A stretch of 64,000 nucleotides of DNA from Yersinia nurmii (GCF_001112925.1 NZ_CPYD01000001.1:186001-250000), one strand, 5' to 3'. Positions 25,355 to 35,817 are shown, counted from the first letter of the stretch. The notes: generated by a model not told the origin, from the letters alone. Numbers and translations are program-made.

Positions 25355-27409
25355 TCAGGGTTTCTTCTGTACCGGCACGCCAAGATCGCGTAACTGGCTG
25401 ATAAAGACTGAAGGACGGTCGCTGTCTTGCAATAACCATACCTGATGTTTCGCCCGAGTCATGGCGACATACAGTAAACGCCGTTCCTCCGCATCGGGAA
25501 AATCTTCCGGTTGCGGCAAGAGTACGTCTTCCAACACCGACTCCCTGGCTTCCGCCGGGAAACCATCGCCACCTTCATGCAAACCAGCGATAATCACGTA
25601 CTCAGCCTGTTGCCCTTTGCTGGCGTGAATCGTCATGAAATCGATATTCAGTTTGGGCCAGCGTGTTTTGGCCTTCTGCAAAATATCCGGACGTAAATGA
25701 TGATATCGAGCCAAAATCATGATTCTCTCATCATCTTTAACATAGCCGCTCAGCTTATCCAGCAGCGCTTCTAGCTGTCCATGCGGCAGGATTACCACGG
25801 ATTTTTTCGTGCCTTTACTCAGGCTGTTTAGCGGTTTTTTTAACTGATGAGGATTTTGTTGGATAAACTGATTGGCGATCTCACCAATGCGATCGTTAAA
25901 ACGATAGGTGGTATCTAAAGCACATTCTGCACCTTCACCAAAATGATGACTGAAGGCCGTGGTCAGCAAGAGTTCGGCTCCGCTGAAACGATAAATGGCC
26001 TGCCAGTCATCCCCTACGGCAAACAAAGATGTTTGGGTATTTTGCTTACGCAGAGCGGAAAGTAACAATGCGCGCTGCGGCGAGATATCCTGAAACTCAT
26101 CCACCAGTATGTATTTCCACGGACTAACAAAACGCCCTTTCTCCAATAAATTCACCGCTTGATGAATCAAGCCGGAGAAATCGACCGCACCTTCGTCCTT
26201 CAACGCACTTTTCCACGCTTTCAGCAACGGCGCCATCAGGCGAATACGTTTCTGGAACAGGTCACGAACTTCTTCATCAGCTTGTTCAATCATTTCTGCC
26301 TGGCTACCCCCGTGCATCCGCATCAGGCCAAGCCAACGTTCCAAACGCCCACCCAACCGCGCCGCCAGACGTTTATCCTGCCAGAAACGCTCTTCCGGCA
26401 CATCCCATTCCAGCTCTTCGGTCAGCCACTGCCGCCAACCTTTGGCTTGCGCTTTCTTCTCTTCACACTGCTGCTGCCAGTTCTTGATCAATAGCGAGCG
26501 ACGCGCCTGGCTGTCTGATTCCAGCTTACTGATAACTGGAGTTTTACGACTGCCCTGTTGAATAATATGCAGCGCCAACGCGTGGAAGGTTTTCGCCTGA
26601 ATATCTTTTGTCCCCAGACGTTGCTTAATTCTATCATTCATTTCATCGGCGGCCTGACGCCCGAAAGCCAGCAGCAAGATTTGCTCCGGCAGCGCTTCCT
26701 GGCGACGTAACAGCCAACCGGCACGCGCCACCAGCACCGACGTTTTACCACTCCCCGCGCCAGCCAATACCAATACCGAATCTTCCCCATTCACTACTGC
26801 CCGACACTGGGAATCGTTCAACGGAGAAGTTTCAACCTGCTGGAAGAAGTCGCGGTGTTGTTCCAGTATGCGGTCGGTCCACTGTCGGTTACGCATCTCA
26901 ACGCTTCGGGCACCTTGCTGCAACCAACGCAAGCAAAGGGCATAATCGTCGCGGCACAGCTCAAATTCACTTAATCGTTCTAACGGCATTGGTAACGCGC
27001 CAAATGCTTGCTTGATGCTTTCTTGCAATTGAGCCAAATCCGAGCGCTTAAACCATTTATCTTGTTGTTCAATTTTACGGATCGAAGCCACCTTAGCCTG
27101 AAGTACTTCAGCGCTGATCTGGCTCATTTCCTCGCTCCATTTTTGCCAGACGCCTAGCAAATACTGATAGAAACGCTGAGTTTCCTGCCATTCGGTGCCG
27201 TGTAACCGGACAACCTGCTGCTGTGGCAGTTCAAACTCCAGTTCTCCCCATACGATGCCGCGTTTGCATTGAATATTGACCAATTGATTAAACGGAATCA
27301 GATATTGATGTTTATCACCGCTCACTTCGATGCCAGCATTCAATAATCGCACCCGATTGTAGGGATGTTGAGCCAAATGCTTGCCGAAAGATGTCGCTTT
27401 AAGTTCCAT
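25355..27409 (-). CDS. helD: DNA helicase IV
   Basis: 684 residues (E. coli HelD 684). A superfamily 1, UvrD/Rep-like 3'-5' helicase. Walker A A-G-A-G-S-G-K-T near residue 216, Walker B with V-D-E-F-Q-D near 430, and C-terminal motif V-A-M-T-R-A-K near 650. The N-terminal about 190 residues are specific to helicase IV. Modulates RecF-dependent recombination in E. coli. Confidence 0.95.
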   Translation of the reverse strand: MELKATSFGKHLAQHPYNRVRLLNAGIEVSGDKHQYLIPFNQLVNIQCKRGIVWGELEFELPQQQVVRLHGTEWQETQRFYQYLLGVWQKWSEEMSQISAEVLQAKVASIRKIEQQDKWFKRSDLAQLQESIKQAFGALPMPLERLSEFELCRDDYALCLRWLQQGARSVEMRNRQWTDRILEQHRDFFQQVETSPLNDSQCRAVVNGEDSVLVLAGAGSGKTSVLVARAGWLLRRQEALPEQILLLAFGRQAADEMNDRIKQRLGTKDIQAKTFHALALHIIQQGSRKTPVISKLESDSQARRSLLIKNWQQQCEEKKAQAKGWRQWLTEELEWDVPEERFWQDKRLAARLGGRLERWLGLMRMHGGSQAEMIEQADEEVRDLFQKRIRLMAPLLKAWKSALKDEGAVDFSGLIHQAVNLLEKGRFVSPWKYILVDEFQDISPQRALLLSALRKQNTQTSLFAVGDDWQAIYRFSGAELLLTTAFSHHFGEGAECALDTTYRFNDRIGEIANQFIQQNPHQLKKPLNSLSKGTKKSVVILPHGQLEALLDKLSGYVKDDERIMILARYHHLRPDILQKAKTRWPKLNIDFMTIHASKGQQAEYVIIAGLHEGGDGFPAEARESVLEDVLLPQPEDFPDAEERRLLYVAMTRAKHQVWLLQDSDRPSVFISQLRDLGVPVQKKP

Positions 27410-27603
27410 ATACCTGCGCCAAAACTAGTATTGAGGGAGTTTACGTATCAAAATGGAGTGTAAATAAAATAATTGAGTTTAAACAACAGCTATCAGATAG
27501 TTTACGGGTTATTGTCAAAAACGCGTAATAATGGGAAAAGGAAGATCACTTCTAGACTCACCCGCATTGCGGTTCTTCAATTTTATCAGGCAGATTAATC
27601 ATC

Positions 27604-28056
27604 ATGCGTACTGCATTGAACATTTTGAATTTTGTTTTAGGTGGTTTTTTCACAACGTTCGCCTGGCTGGTGGCTACGCTGGTCAGCGCCCTGTTGATCG
27701 TTACCTTACCATTAACCCGCTCTTGCTGGGAAATTACCAAGCTTTCCTTTCTGCCTTATGGCAATGAAGCGATCCATGTCAATGAATTATACCCGGAAAA
27801 AAGTAATGCTCTGCTAACAACCGGTGGTTCAGTATTGAACATTATCTGGTTTATTCTGTTTGGCTGGTGGCTGTGTATTTCCCATATTTTGGCTGGGATT
27901 GCCCAGTGCTTAACTATCATCGGTATTCCTGTCGGTATCGCTAACTTTAAAATTGCAGCGATAGCCTTATGGCCAGTCGGCCGCCGGGTGGTCTCGGTTG
28001 AAATGGCGCAACAAGCCAGAACCGAGAATGCTAAACGCCGCTTTCAGCAACGCTGA
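27604..28056 (+). CDS. yccF: Inner membrane protein YccF
   Basis: 150 residues (E. coli 148), two repeated DUF307 units each with a membrane segment and the motif F-x-P-x-G or I-G-I-P-V-G-I-A-N. Function unknown. It precedes yccS, as in E. coli, but a strong terminator between them argues for separate transcripts here. Confidence 0.92.
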   Translation: MRTALNILNFVLGGFFTTFAWLVATLVSALLIVTLPLTRSCWEITKLSFLPYGNEAIHVNELYPEKSNALLTTGGSVLNIIWFILFGWWLCISHILAGIAQCLTIIGIPVGIANFKIAAIALWPVGRRVVSVEMAQQARTENAKRRFQQR

Positions 28057-28068
28057 TTGAGAATGATG

Positions 28069-28125
28069 CCTTACGCTCGAGTGAATCTGCTTTGCCCGAG
28101 TGTCCCGAGTGTAAGGCTCTTTTTT
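28069..28125 (+). terminator. Terminator after yccF
   Basis: CCTTACGCTCG 28069-28079 pairs with CGAGTGTAAGG 28106-28116 (one G-U) across a 26-base loop, then CTCTTTTTT. Confidence 0.7.
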
Positions 28126-28203
28126 GCCTAAAGGCTATTATGTTGATTAGCCTGGTTAATGCTCAATTCAGTCAGGCTGTTTTGTTCGTTTTAGGGGTCT
28201 TTT

Positions 28204-30339
28204 GTGCTCACTTTTGTTTCTGGTTTACGTCGCTACGCATATAACAGCAGCTTTCTGTATTACGTTCGTATTTTTATCGCCCTGACTGGCACAACGGCGC
28301 TACCTTGGTGGCTTGGCCAACCCACACTGACTATTCCTCTGACTCTGGGAGTCGTAGCCGCGGCGCTGGCCGATCTGGACGATAGGCTGGTAGGACGAAT
28401 CCGCAATTTATTGATCACGTTGGTTTGCTTCTTTACCGCTTCAGCCTCCATTGAATTACTCTTCCCCTACCCTTGGCTATTTGCTATTGGCCTGACTTTT
28501 TCGACCTGCGGATTTATTCTGCTTGGCGCACTTGGACAACGTTACGCCACCATTGCCTTTGGTGCTTTGCTGATCGCGATTTACACCATGCTGGGTACGT
28601 CTATGTACGCTATCTGGTATGAGCAACCGTTGCTTTTGGTGCTGGGCGCTGTTTGGTACAACCTACTGACGCTAGCTGGCCATCTAATCTTCCCTATCCG
28701 CCCGCTACAAGACAATATGGCACGCTGCTATCAGCAACTTTCGTCTTATCTGGAAGCCAAAGCTAACCTGTTTGATCCGGATATCGAAGCGAATGACAAT
28801 CAGCCGCTGATTGCTGTCGCCATGGCCAACGGCGAACTGGTTTCGACCTTGAATCAAGCCAAGGTCTCCCTCGTCACCCGTCTAAAAGGAGATCGCGGGC
28901 AACGGGGCACACGCCGAACACTACACTATTATTTCGTCGCGCAGGACATTCATGAGCGCGCCAGCTCCTCCCATGTGCAATACCAAAGCCTGCGAGAGAA
29001 ATTTCGGTTTAGCGATGTGCTGTTCCGCTTCCAGCGGCTGCTGAATATGCAGGCCAGAGCCTGCCAGCAATTATCGCAATCCATCCTTTTGCATCAAAAA
29101 TATCAGCACGACCCTCGCTTTGAGCGAGCGTTTACTCATCTGGACGCCACGCTGCTGCGAATGTCAGAAAAACATAAAAACCTTCCAGAGGTTAAAGCAT
29201 TATCCTATTTACTCAGAAATCTGCGAGCCATTGATGCCCAGCTTGCTGGTATTGAATCAGAGCAAGTACTGGCCGAAGAAGCTAAGCCGGAAAATCGTCT
29301 CGCCGACGACCGTATTACCGGTTGGGGAGATATCTGGCTCCGGATCAGCCGCCATCTGACTCCACAGTCAGCCCTATTTCGCCATGCGGTTCGCATGTCT
29401 GTAGTACTTTGTATTGGTTACGCATTTATCCAATTCACCGGCATGCAACACGGCTATTGGATTTTGCTGACCAGCCTGTTTGTCTGCCAGCCTAACTACA
29501 ACGCCACCCGCCGCCGTTTAGCGCTGAGGATCATCGGAACCCTCGCGGGTATTCTGATCGGCTTACCTATTCTTTACTTTGTGCCTTCTTTGGAAGGGCA
29601 GTTGATTTTAATCGTCATTACCGGGGTACTGTTCTTCGCCTTCCGTAATGTGCAATACGCCCACGCCACCATGTTTATTACCCTTTTGGTGTTACTGTGC
29701 TTCAACCTATTAGGTGAAGGCTTTGAGGTCGCCATGCCTCGAGTGATTGATACCTTACTCGGCTGCGGTATTTCCTGGGTCGCTGTTTCCTTTATCTGGC
29801 CGGATTGGAAATTTCGCCATCTGCCAGCGGTGGTCAGCAAGACCTTCAACGCCAACTGCCGCTATCTGGATGCCATCCTGCTGCAATATCATCAGGGAAA
29901 GGACAACAGCCTGACCTATAGGATTGCCCGCCGCGATGCGCACAATAGCGATGCTGAGTTAGCCTCGGTTATTTCCAATATGTCCGCAGAGCCTAAGAAT
30001 GATCGCAAAACACATGAGGCGGCATTCCGGCTGCTGTGCCTGAATCACACCATGCTGAGCTACATCTCTGCGCTAGGCGCGCACCGCGAGAAACTGACCA
30101 ATCCAGCCATTCTAGAGCTATTAAATGACGCTATCTGTTATGTAGAAGCGGCGCTTAGCGAAGAACCGGTGGATGATATCCGAATGAACAAAGCGCTGGC
30201 CGCCCTTTCGGCACGTATCGCGCAATTCACCCCCGATCCTGAAAGCAAAGAACCGCTGGTATTACAGCAGGTAGGATTGTTACTGGAACTGCTACCTGAG
30301 CTTGCCGTATTAAATAAACAAATTCGTCAAAGCAATTAA
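28204..30339 (+). CDS. yccS: YccS/YhfK family membrane transporter
   Basis: 711 residues (E. coli 717). Two sets of membrane helices (about 15-165 and 395-520) separated by a long cytosolic segment and followed by a C-terminal cytosolic domain, the layout of the FUSC / aromatic-acid-exporter-like superfamily. Substrate unknown. Start is GTG; the first residues fit the E. coli start. Convergent with sxy. Confidence 0.92.
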   Translation: MLTFVSGLRRYAYNSSFLYYVRIFIALTGTTALPWWLGQPTLTIPLTLGVVAAALADLDDRLVGRIRNLLITLVCFFTASASIELLFPYPWLFAIGLTFSTCGFILLGALGQRYATIAFGALLIAIYTMLGTSMYAIWYEQPLLLVLGAVWYNLLTLAGHLIFPIRPLQDNMARCYQQLSSYLEAKANLFDPDIEANDNQPLIAVAMANGELVSTLNQAKVSLVTRLKGDRGQRGTRRTLHYYFVAQDIHERASSSHVQYQSLREKFRFSDVLFRFQRLLNMQARACQQLSQSILLHQKYQHDPRFERAFTHLDATLLRMSEKHKNLPEVKALSYLLRNLRAIDAQLAGIESEQVLAEEAKPENRLADDRITGWGDIWLRISRHLTPQSALFRHAVRMSVVLCIGYAFIQFTGMQHGYWILLTSLFVCQPNYNATRRRLALRIIGTLAGILIGLPILYFVPSLEGQLILIVITGVLFFAFRNVQYAHATMFITLLVLLCFNLLGEGFEVAMPRVIDTLLGCGISWVAVSFIWPDWKFRHLPAVVSKTFNANCRYLDAILLQYHQGKDNSLTYRIARRDAHNSDAELASVISNMSAEPKNDRKTHEAAFRLLCLNHTMLSYISALGAHREKLTNPAILELLNDAICYVEAALSEEPVDDIRMNKALAALSARIAQFTPDPESKEPLVLQQVGLLLELLPELAVLNKQIRQSN

Positions 30340-30374
30340 TAACCTATCAAAATAAAACGGTGAAACTCACCCAC

Positions 30375-30410
30375 CGTCACAGGTCGTTGATATTTCAGCG
30401 GCCTGTGACG
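30375..30410. terminator. Hairpin between convergent yccS and sxy
   Basis: CGTCACAGG 30375-30383 pairs exactly with CCTGTGACG 30402-30410. There is no T-tract on either side, so this is a transcript-end structure at best. Confidence 0.4.
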
Positions 30411-30478
30411 CCCCCTTCACTCAGCGACGACTTCAAGACATATCGCGTGGCTCATCGTTAACTGAACGTCCATCGCCT

Positions 30479-31108
30479 TCAGTTTTTATAACAAGCGCTG
30501 ACCGGCATTCCTACATCATCGAACCACTCCATCAGCTCATTGCGAATTCGACGAGGTAAAACGGCATGATGATTGCCTGTAATGGCACCGGCTAATGAGA
30601 GCAGGACATTGATCCCCAACGACTCCCTCAAGGCTCTGAGTCTAAGATAAGTGCGTTTTGCTCCTTCATTTCTCAACTCATCCGCATTCTTGATGCCGAC
30701 TTTCCACAGTAAACGCTCAAGCGCAATGCTCACATTAGGCAAATCTTTCAGTCGGTTGGTTTCCCTGCTTCTGGTAACGACATCTTCTTCTGCTCCTTGA
30801 TAGGCTAATTGAGCAAATGGGGAAAGGTTGGATTCATCCTGCCATAACTCGGGCGTAATCCAGTAGTAGCGCAAGGTAACGGGAATACCGCGTTTAGAAT
30901 AAACCAAACAGCGCATACCGTAGGTTTTGAACGTGTATTCGGTACGTTCATTCGCACGTAAATACATTTCGCCTTCAGAAACCAATGCAAACATGATGCC
31001 GTTAGCCAGCAGGCCATATCCGCCAAATTGAGAACGAAATGTGATCGGGCCGAGAAAAGCAAAACGTTCCTGAGCCTGGGCAATCCTTTTTTCTGATAAA
31101 TGCTTCAT
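30479..31108 (-). CDS. sxy: Competence and CRP-S regulator Sxy (TfoX)
   Basis: 209 residues, the same length as E. coli Sxy/TfoX. An N-terminal TfoX domain (about 1-105) and a C-terminal TfoX domain (about 115-200, R-L-K-D-L-P-N-V-S). With CRP and cAMP it activates CRP-S promoters of DNA-uptake genes. Divergence from E. coli is higher than for neighbours, as is usual for this protein. Divergent from sulA with 230 bases between. Confidence 0.93.
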   Translation of the reverse strand: MKHLSEKRIAQAQERFAFLGPITFRSQFGGYGLLANGIMFALVSEGEMYLRANERTEYTFKTYGMRCLVYSKRGIPVTLRYYWITPELWQDESNLSPFAQLAYQGAEEDVVTRSRETNRLKDLPNVSIALERLLWKVGIKNADELRNEGAKRTYLRLRALRESLGINVLLSLAGAITGNHHAVLPRRIRNELMEWFDDVGMPVSACYKN

Positions 31109-31299
31109 CGCTACTCCTTTAGCAAATGATTAGCCTGTAGTCCTAACTTTGCTGTAATAAGTGTAAGAGGAACAACTAATTGCAAAAGTACGCAATATAA
31201 ATCGACTATCCAATTACAAAATTAATTTGCATGAAATTTCATCGCAAATTTGCGAAGCAGTTTGAAAAATTAGGTTGATCTTCCATCAAACACCCATTA

Positions 31300-31315
31300 C
31301 TGTATATTCATACAG
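31300..31315 (+). promoter_or_regulatory. LexA box of sulA
   Basis: CTGTATATTCATACAG, a perfect CTGT-N8-ACAG site within a longer dyad (TACTGTATATTCATACAGTA), 24 bases before the sulA ATG. Confidence 0.95.
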
Positions 31316-31338
31316 TATCACTACGGGCAGGAAATCAC

Positions 31339-31845
31339 ATGCGCACACATTCACTTAAACCTCATAATTCCAACAGTCATACTTTTGCTGCTAATACATT
31401 AGCAACAAGAACCATTTCCCCTATGGATAGCGGACTTATCAGTGAAGTTGTTTATAGTGAGAGTCAGCCTGCAGTGGTTCAACTGCTCGTTCCCCTGCTG
31501 CAACAATTGGGCAAACAATCCCGTTGGTTGCTATGGTTAACGCCACAGCAGAAGCTTAGCCGTTTGTGGCTTGAAAAATCCGGTTTACCCGTAGATAAAG
31601 TAGTGCAACTAAGCCAGATAGATTCTTTATCTACCGTTGAAGCTATGGAAAAAGCACTACTGACGGGAAATTACAGCGTAGTGCTAGGTTGGTTGCCTGA
31701 TTTAACAGATGAAGATCGACTAAGACTTCGCTTAGCTGCGGAGCAGGGAAATGCATATGGGTTCATTATGCGTCCACAAAGTGACACAAAATCGAACCAA
31801 GGACAGTGTCCAACGTTAAAAATTCATTCTTATTTGTATCATTAA
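31339..31845 (+). CDS. sulA: SOS cell division inhibitor SulA
   Basis: 168 residues (E. coli 169). It binds FtsZ and stops division during DNA damage, and is removed by Lon. Conserved core [28 protein letters not shown] and the C-terminal Lon signal I-H-S-Y-L-Y-H. Controlled by the LexA box just upstream. Order sulA-ompA-matP is as in E. coli. Confidence 0.95.
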   Translation: MRTHSLKPHNSNSHTFAANTLATRTISPMDSGLISEVVYSESQPAVVQLLVPLLQQLGKQSRWLLWLTPQQKLSRLWLEKSGLPVDKVVQLSQIDSLSTVEAMEKALLTGNYSVVLGWLPDLTDEDRLRLRLAAEQGNAYGFIMRPQSDTKSNQGQCPTLKIHSYLYH

Positions 31846-32205
31846 GTAAATTTAGGATTTATCCCATGAAATTTAACGTGAATTACATGGGAACCTCTGA
31901 ATATCAGTGCAAAGCGAGTCATTACGCGGCTTGCAGCATAAAATACTGTTCTAAAAACGACCGTTTTTATGCCAAAAGTGTTAAAAAACCTGCTCATTTC
32001 TGCTTTTTTTTCAGGCGGTTTATCACATCACACTTGTAACTTTCTCGCCACGTTGTAGACTTTACATCGCTAAGGTTGCTCTAAAACGCCAAATTAAACT
32101 GGCAGCGTGAATCAACGGGAGCGTTAAAACCTTAACGAAGAATTTTAACCAAGGGCTTGGCTTTACAAAAGCTCATTGCCTATTTGGATGATAACGAGGC
32201 GTAAA
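31846..32205 (+). promoter_or_regulatory. ompA promoter and long leader
   Basis: 360 bases ahead of ompA. A block (about 32030-32070) matches the E. coli ompA promoter closely: TTGTAA (32034-32039), 16 bases, TAGACT (32056-32061). The transcript would carry a leader of about 135 bases; the end, G-G-A-T-G-A-T-A-A-C-G-A-G-G-C, is the same as the E. coli ribosome-binding region, which is the MicA sRNA target. A 77-codon frame at 31806-32039 is judged spurious. Confidence 0.75.
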
Positions 32206-33279
32206 ATGAAAAAGACAGCTATCGCATTAGCAGTGGCACTGGCTGGTTTCGCTACAGTAGCGCAAGCCGCACCGAAAGATAATACCTGGTACACCGGTGG
32301 TAAACTGGGCTGGTCTCAGTACCATGACGTCGGTACCGGCAATGGTATCTACAACGAAAGCAACGACGGCCCAACTCACCAGAACCAACTGGGTGCAGGT
32401 GCGTTCTTGGGTTACCAAGCGAACCAGTACCTTGGCTTCGAAATGGGATATGACTGGCTTGGCCGTATGCCTTACAAAGGCGACGTAACTAACGGCGCAT
32501 TCAAAGCACAAGGCGTTCAGCTGGCTGCTAAACTGAGCTACCCAATTGCTCAGGATCTGGACCTGTACACTCGTCTGGGTGGTATGGTTTGGCGTGCAGA
32601 CTCTAAAGCAAACGTGCCTAGCGAAAACTTCCACGCTAGCAACCACGACACTGGCGTTTCTCCGCTGGCTGCCGTTGGCCTTGAATACGCAGTAACCAAA
32701 AACTGGGCAACTCGCCTGGACTACCAATGGGTTAACAACATTGGTGATGCTGCTACCGTTGGTGCTCGTCCAGACAACGGCATGCTGAGCCTGGGTGTTT
32801 CTTACCGTTTCGGTCAAGATGACGCAGTAGCTCCAGTAGCTCCAGCTCCAGCTCCGGCTCCAGTTGTTGATACTAAGCGTTTCACTCTGAAGTCTGATGT
32901 GCTGTTTGCTTTCAACAAAGCAACTCTGAAACCAGAAGGCCAGCAAGCTCTGGACCAACTGTACTCTCAGCTGAGCTCTATCGATCCTAAAGACGGTTCT
33001 GTTGTAGTTCTGGGCTTCGCTGACCGCATCGGTCAAGCTGCTCCTAACTTGAAACTGTCTGAAGCTCGCGCTCGCAGCGTTGTAGAGTACCTGGTATCTA
33101 AAGGTATCCCAGCAGACAAGATCTCTGCTCGTGGCATGGGTCAAGCTGATCCAGTTACAGGCAACACCTGTGACAACGTGAAACCACGTGCTGCACTGAT
33201 CAACTGCCTGGCACCAGATCGTCGCGTAGAGATCGAAGTGAAAGGCATCAAAGAAGTTGTAACTCAGCCACAGGCTTAA
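32206..33279 (+). CDS. ompA: Outer membrane protein OmpA
   Basis: 357 residues from the ATG at 32206, chosen by the GAGGC ribosome site and the standard signal peptide ([10 protein letters not shown], cleaved after A-Q-A). An 8-strand N-terminal barrel (about 22-195), an Ala-Pro hinge (about 206-218) and the OmpA-like peptidoglycan-binding domain with Asp and Arg ligands and a Cys pair near the end. The ending [11 protein letters not shown] resembles Yersinia OmpA. Highly biased codon use indicates strong expression. Confidence 0.97.
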   Translation: MKKTAIALAVALAGFATVAQAAPKDNTWYTGGKLGWSQYHDVGTGNGIYNESNDGPTHQNQLGAGAFLGYQANQYLGFEMGYDWLGRMPYKGDVTNGAFKAQGVQLAAKLSYPIAQDLDLYTRLGGMVWRADSKANVPSENFHASNHDTGVSPLAAVGLEYAVTKNWATRLDYQWVNNIGDAATVGARPDNGMLSLGVSYRFGQDDAVAPVAPAPAPAPVVDTKRFTLKSDVLFAFNKATLKPEGQQALDQLYSQLSSIDPKDGSVVVLGFADRIGQAAPNLKLSEARARSVVEYLVSKGIPADKISARGMGQADPVTGNTCDNVKPRAALINCLAPDRRVEIEVKGIKEVVTQPQA

Positions 33280-33293
33280 GTTTACTTCTTAAT

Positions 33294-33322
33294 AAAAACC
33301 CCGCATTGCGGGGTTTTTTTTT
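33294..33322 (+). terminator. ompA terminator
   Basis: AAACCCCGC 33296-33304 pairs with GCGGGGTTT 33308-33316 across ATT, then a run of T. Confidence 0.93.
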
Positions 33323-33400
33323 AGCTGTTTTCTGCACCTGAAATCAACAACCAGATTAGCGGGAAGCGGCAACAAATAGCGCCTGCTTCTCATTCAGTGT

Positions 33401-33856
33401 CTAATCGTCTTTACCCAAAATTGCCTGTAAATCTTGTTTCAGCGATGACATCTGATTAGCATATTTCTCTTTCCGTTCGGCATCTTCAATCAACTGCACT
33501 ACCGTTTCAGATAAGGTATGCCCTCTTCTGCGCGCCAATGCCGCCAAACGCTGCCAAACCAGGAATTCCAGATCGATAGATTTTTTACGCGTATGCTGAT
33601 GCTCGGCATTAAAATGGCGTTTACGTCTAGCCCGAATGGTTTGCTTCATCCGATTAGCCAGATCTGCATTCATATGCGCAGCGATCCACTCAAGGACTTT
33701 AACCGGCTCGCTTTCCAGCTTCAGCAGTTGTTCAATCGCATCTTGAGCTGCGCTCTTTTCAACGTGGCGAGTGATAGGTTCACCTTCACGGTGTTTTTTC
33801 ACCAGATAGGCCCATTTCCAACCGCTCTCAAGATTTTCCAATTGTTGATATTTCAT
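33401..33856 (-). CDS. matP: Ter macrodomain organiser MatP
   Basis: 151 residues (E. coli 150). It binds matS sites in the chromosome terminus and links to ZapB. The ribbon-helix-helix DNA-binding part includes R-K-K-S-I-D-L-E-F (about 90-98), followed by a C-terminal coiled coil ([11 protein letters not shown]). Presence of matP does not show that this locus is itself in Ter. Confidence 0.95.
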   Translation of the reverse strand: MKYQQLENLESGWKWAYLVKKHREGEPITRHVEKSAAQDAIEQLLKLESEPVKVLEWIAAHMNADLANRMKQTIRARRKRHFNAEHQHTRKKSIDLEFLVWQRLAALARRRGHTLSETVVQLIEDAERKEKYANQMSSLKQDLQAILGKDD

Positions 33857-34024
33857 CGTGATCTCTTCAGTGACCGCGTAACTTCAGTAAGCATAACAGC
33901 TTTACAGGAAATTTCCCCCTGCAAATCGCGCTCATTTTGACTGTTTTTTGTACTTAAATATCAGGATGTCACACTCCTTGTCGACAACTGCCACTCTGCG
34001 TATATGCAGCCTGCGTTATTCTTG

Positions 34025-34030
34025 TATAAT
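34025..34030 (+). promoter_or_regulatory. -10 element before lonH
   Basis: Perfect TATAAT about 36 bases before the TTG start I prefer. No clear -35 partner. Confidence 0.4.
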
Positions 34031-34065
34031 CGCCCTTTCCCTTTTTGACGATTGCATCTAACACT

Positions 34066-35817
34066 TTGACCAATAACCGACTTGAATGGCAGTCTTTGCT
34101 GCCAAACACAACGCCATATGAGGCGTTGTTTGCTACCGCCACTCAGTTGGCTCCCGTATCTTTTGCGGCATATCAACCCCGGTTGGAAAATGGCCTGACG
34201 CTATTCTGTCACCCACTATCCAAGCCGCGCTTTATGCTGATCAAAGCGCAAGAGAGTGGCGACTATCTCAACCTGCTCTCTCAGGCAATTAAAGAGTTGC
34301 AGGCAAATGAAACGCCGGCGCTAGCGGGCGGTGATTATCTGGTACATGGCCATCAAGTGAGCTGGCAGCCGGCTCAGCAAGGCAATGAGGCTTTTGCTGC
34401 CAAATCTACCTGTTTATGTCAGGAATGGATTGAACCAGAACAATTATTTGGTTGCGTTAGAATCCATAAAGATACGGTCAGTTTGCAACCGGGTTTGGTC
34501 CATCATGCCAACGGCGGTGTGCTGATTCTGTCGGTACGTTCCCTGTTGGCGCAGCCGTTAATGTGGCTACGCCTGAAACAAATGGTAACTCAACAGCGTT
34601 TCGAGTGGCATTCTCCCGATGAAACCAAGCCTTTACCATTACATATCCCGTCGATGCCGCTCGATTTACGTTTGGTTCTGGTTGGCGATCGCCTCGGTCT
34701 GGGGGATTTCCATGATATGGAACCGGAGCTGGGTGAGCTGGCCATTTACGGCGAGTTTGAAGCCGAATTGCCCCTGCTGGACGAAGAAGGCATGGCGCTG
34801 TGGTGTGGTTATATCAATGGGTTAGTACAACAGAATCATTTGCCACCTCTGTCCGCAGACGCCTGGCCGGTATTGTTTAAACAAGCAATTCGCCATAGTG
34901 GCGATCAAGGCAGTTTACCGCTCTGCCCACAATGGTTAACTCGCCAGTTGGCCGAAGCCGCCATGTATGCTGAAGAAGATGAAATTACCGGTAATTCGCT
35001 TGATGTAGCCGCAAATAATCGCGATTGGCGGCAGAATTATCTGGCCGAGCGGATGCAGGACGAAATCGAACTGGGACAGATTCTAATTGAAACCGAAGGT
35101 GCGGTTGTCGGCCAAATCAACGGGCTTTCGGTACTGGAATATCCTGGCCATCCACGTGCTTTTGGTGAACCCGCTCGTATCAGCTGCGTGGTGCATATGG
35201 GCGACGGCGAATTTGTCGACGTTGAACGCAAAGCTGAGTTAGGCGGTAACCTGCATGCTAAAGGCATGATGATTATGCAGGCATTCCTGAATGCGGAGCT
35301 AGAACTTGACCAGCCGATGCCATTCTCCGCGTCAATTGTTTTTGAGCAATCATACGGTGAAGTTGACGGTGACAGTGCCTCTTTGGCAGAGTTATGTGCT
35401 TTGATTAGCGCTCTTTCACAACAGCCAATTAATCAGCAAATTGCCGTGACCGGTTCTGTCGACCAGTTTGGCAATGTGCAACCTATTGGCGGCGTAAATG
35501 AAAAAATCGAAGGTTTCTTTGAGGTTTGTCAACGTCGTGGGTTAACCTCTCACCAAGGCGTGATTTTACCGAGCACCAATGTGCGCCATCTCTGTCTGCA
35601 CCAGTCAGTGGTTGAAGCAGTACAGAACGGGCAATTCCATCTGTGGGCCGTGGACTCCGTCACCGAAGCGTTACCGCTTCTGACCGGCCTGCCTTATGCC
35701 GATGAACAGCAAACCAGTTTGTTAGGTATAATTCAGGAAAGGATTGCCCAAATGAATCCCCAGGATCGACGCCGACCTTGGCCATTACGCTGGCTCAACT
35801 GGTTTAACCAGGGCTGA
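34066..35817 (+). CDS. lonH: Lon-like protease LonH (YcbZ)
   Basis: 583 residues if started at the TTG at 34066, which lines up residue for residue with the E. coli start (M-T-x-x-x-L-x-W-x-x-L-x-P); the frame stays open to another TTG at 34045. No ATG or good Shine-Dalgarno exists, so the start is uncertain. The C-terminal S16 Lon protease domain has the catalytic Ser in D-G-D-S-A-S (about 433) and Lys in N-E-K-I-E-G. The N-terminal part is a diverged AAA-like region without a proper Walker A. Role in cells is poorly known. Confidence 0.9.
   Translation: MTNNRLEWQSLLPNTTPYEALFATATQLAPVSFAAYQPRLENGLTLFCHPLSKPRFMLIKAQESGDYLNLLSQAIKELQANETPALAGGDYLVHGHQVSWQPAQQGNEAFAAKSTCLCQEWIEPEQLFGCVRIHKDTVSLQPGLVHHANGGVLILSVRSLLAQPLMWLRLKQMVTQQRFEWHSPDETKPLPLHIPSMPLDLRLVLVGDRLGLGDFHDMEPELGELAIYGEFEAELPLLDEEGMALWCGYINGLVQQNHLPPLSADAWPVLFKQAIRHSGDQGSLPLCPQWLTRQLAEAAMYAEEDEITGNSLDVAANNRDWRQNYLAERMQDEIELGQILIETEGAVVGQINGLSVLEYPGHPRAFGEPARISCVVHMGDGEFVDVERKAELGGNLHAKGMMIMQAFLNAELELDQPMPFSASIVFEQSYGEVDGDSASLAELCALISALSQQPINQQIAVTGSVDQFGNVQPIGGVNEKIEGFFEVCQRRGLTSHQGVILPSTNVRHLCLHQSVVEAVQNGQFHLWAVDSVTEALPLLTGLPYADEQQTSLLGIIQERIAQMNPQDRRRPWPLRWLNWFNQG

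Noticed and set aside
31806-32039. 77-codon frame between sulA and ompA
   Set aside because: It overlaps the sulA end and runs into the ompA promoter, and its composition is not protein-like.
32227-33144. 305-codon minus-strand frame inside ompA
   Set aside because: Long antisense frame caused by the strong codon bias of ompA; no start signals.
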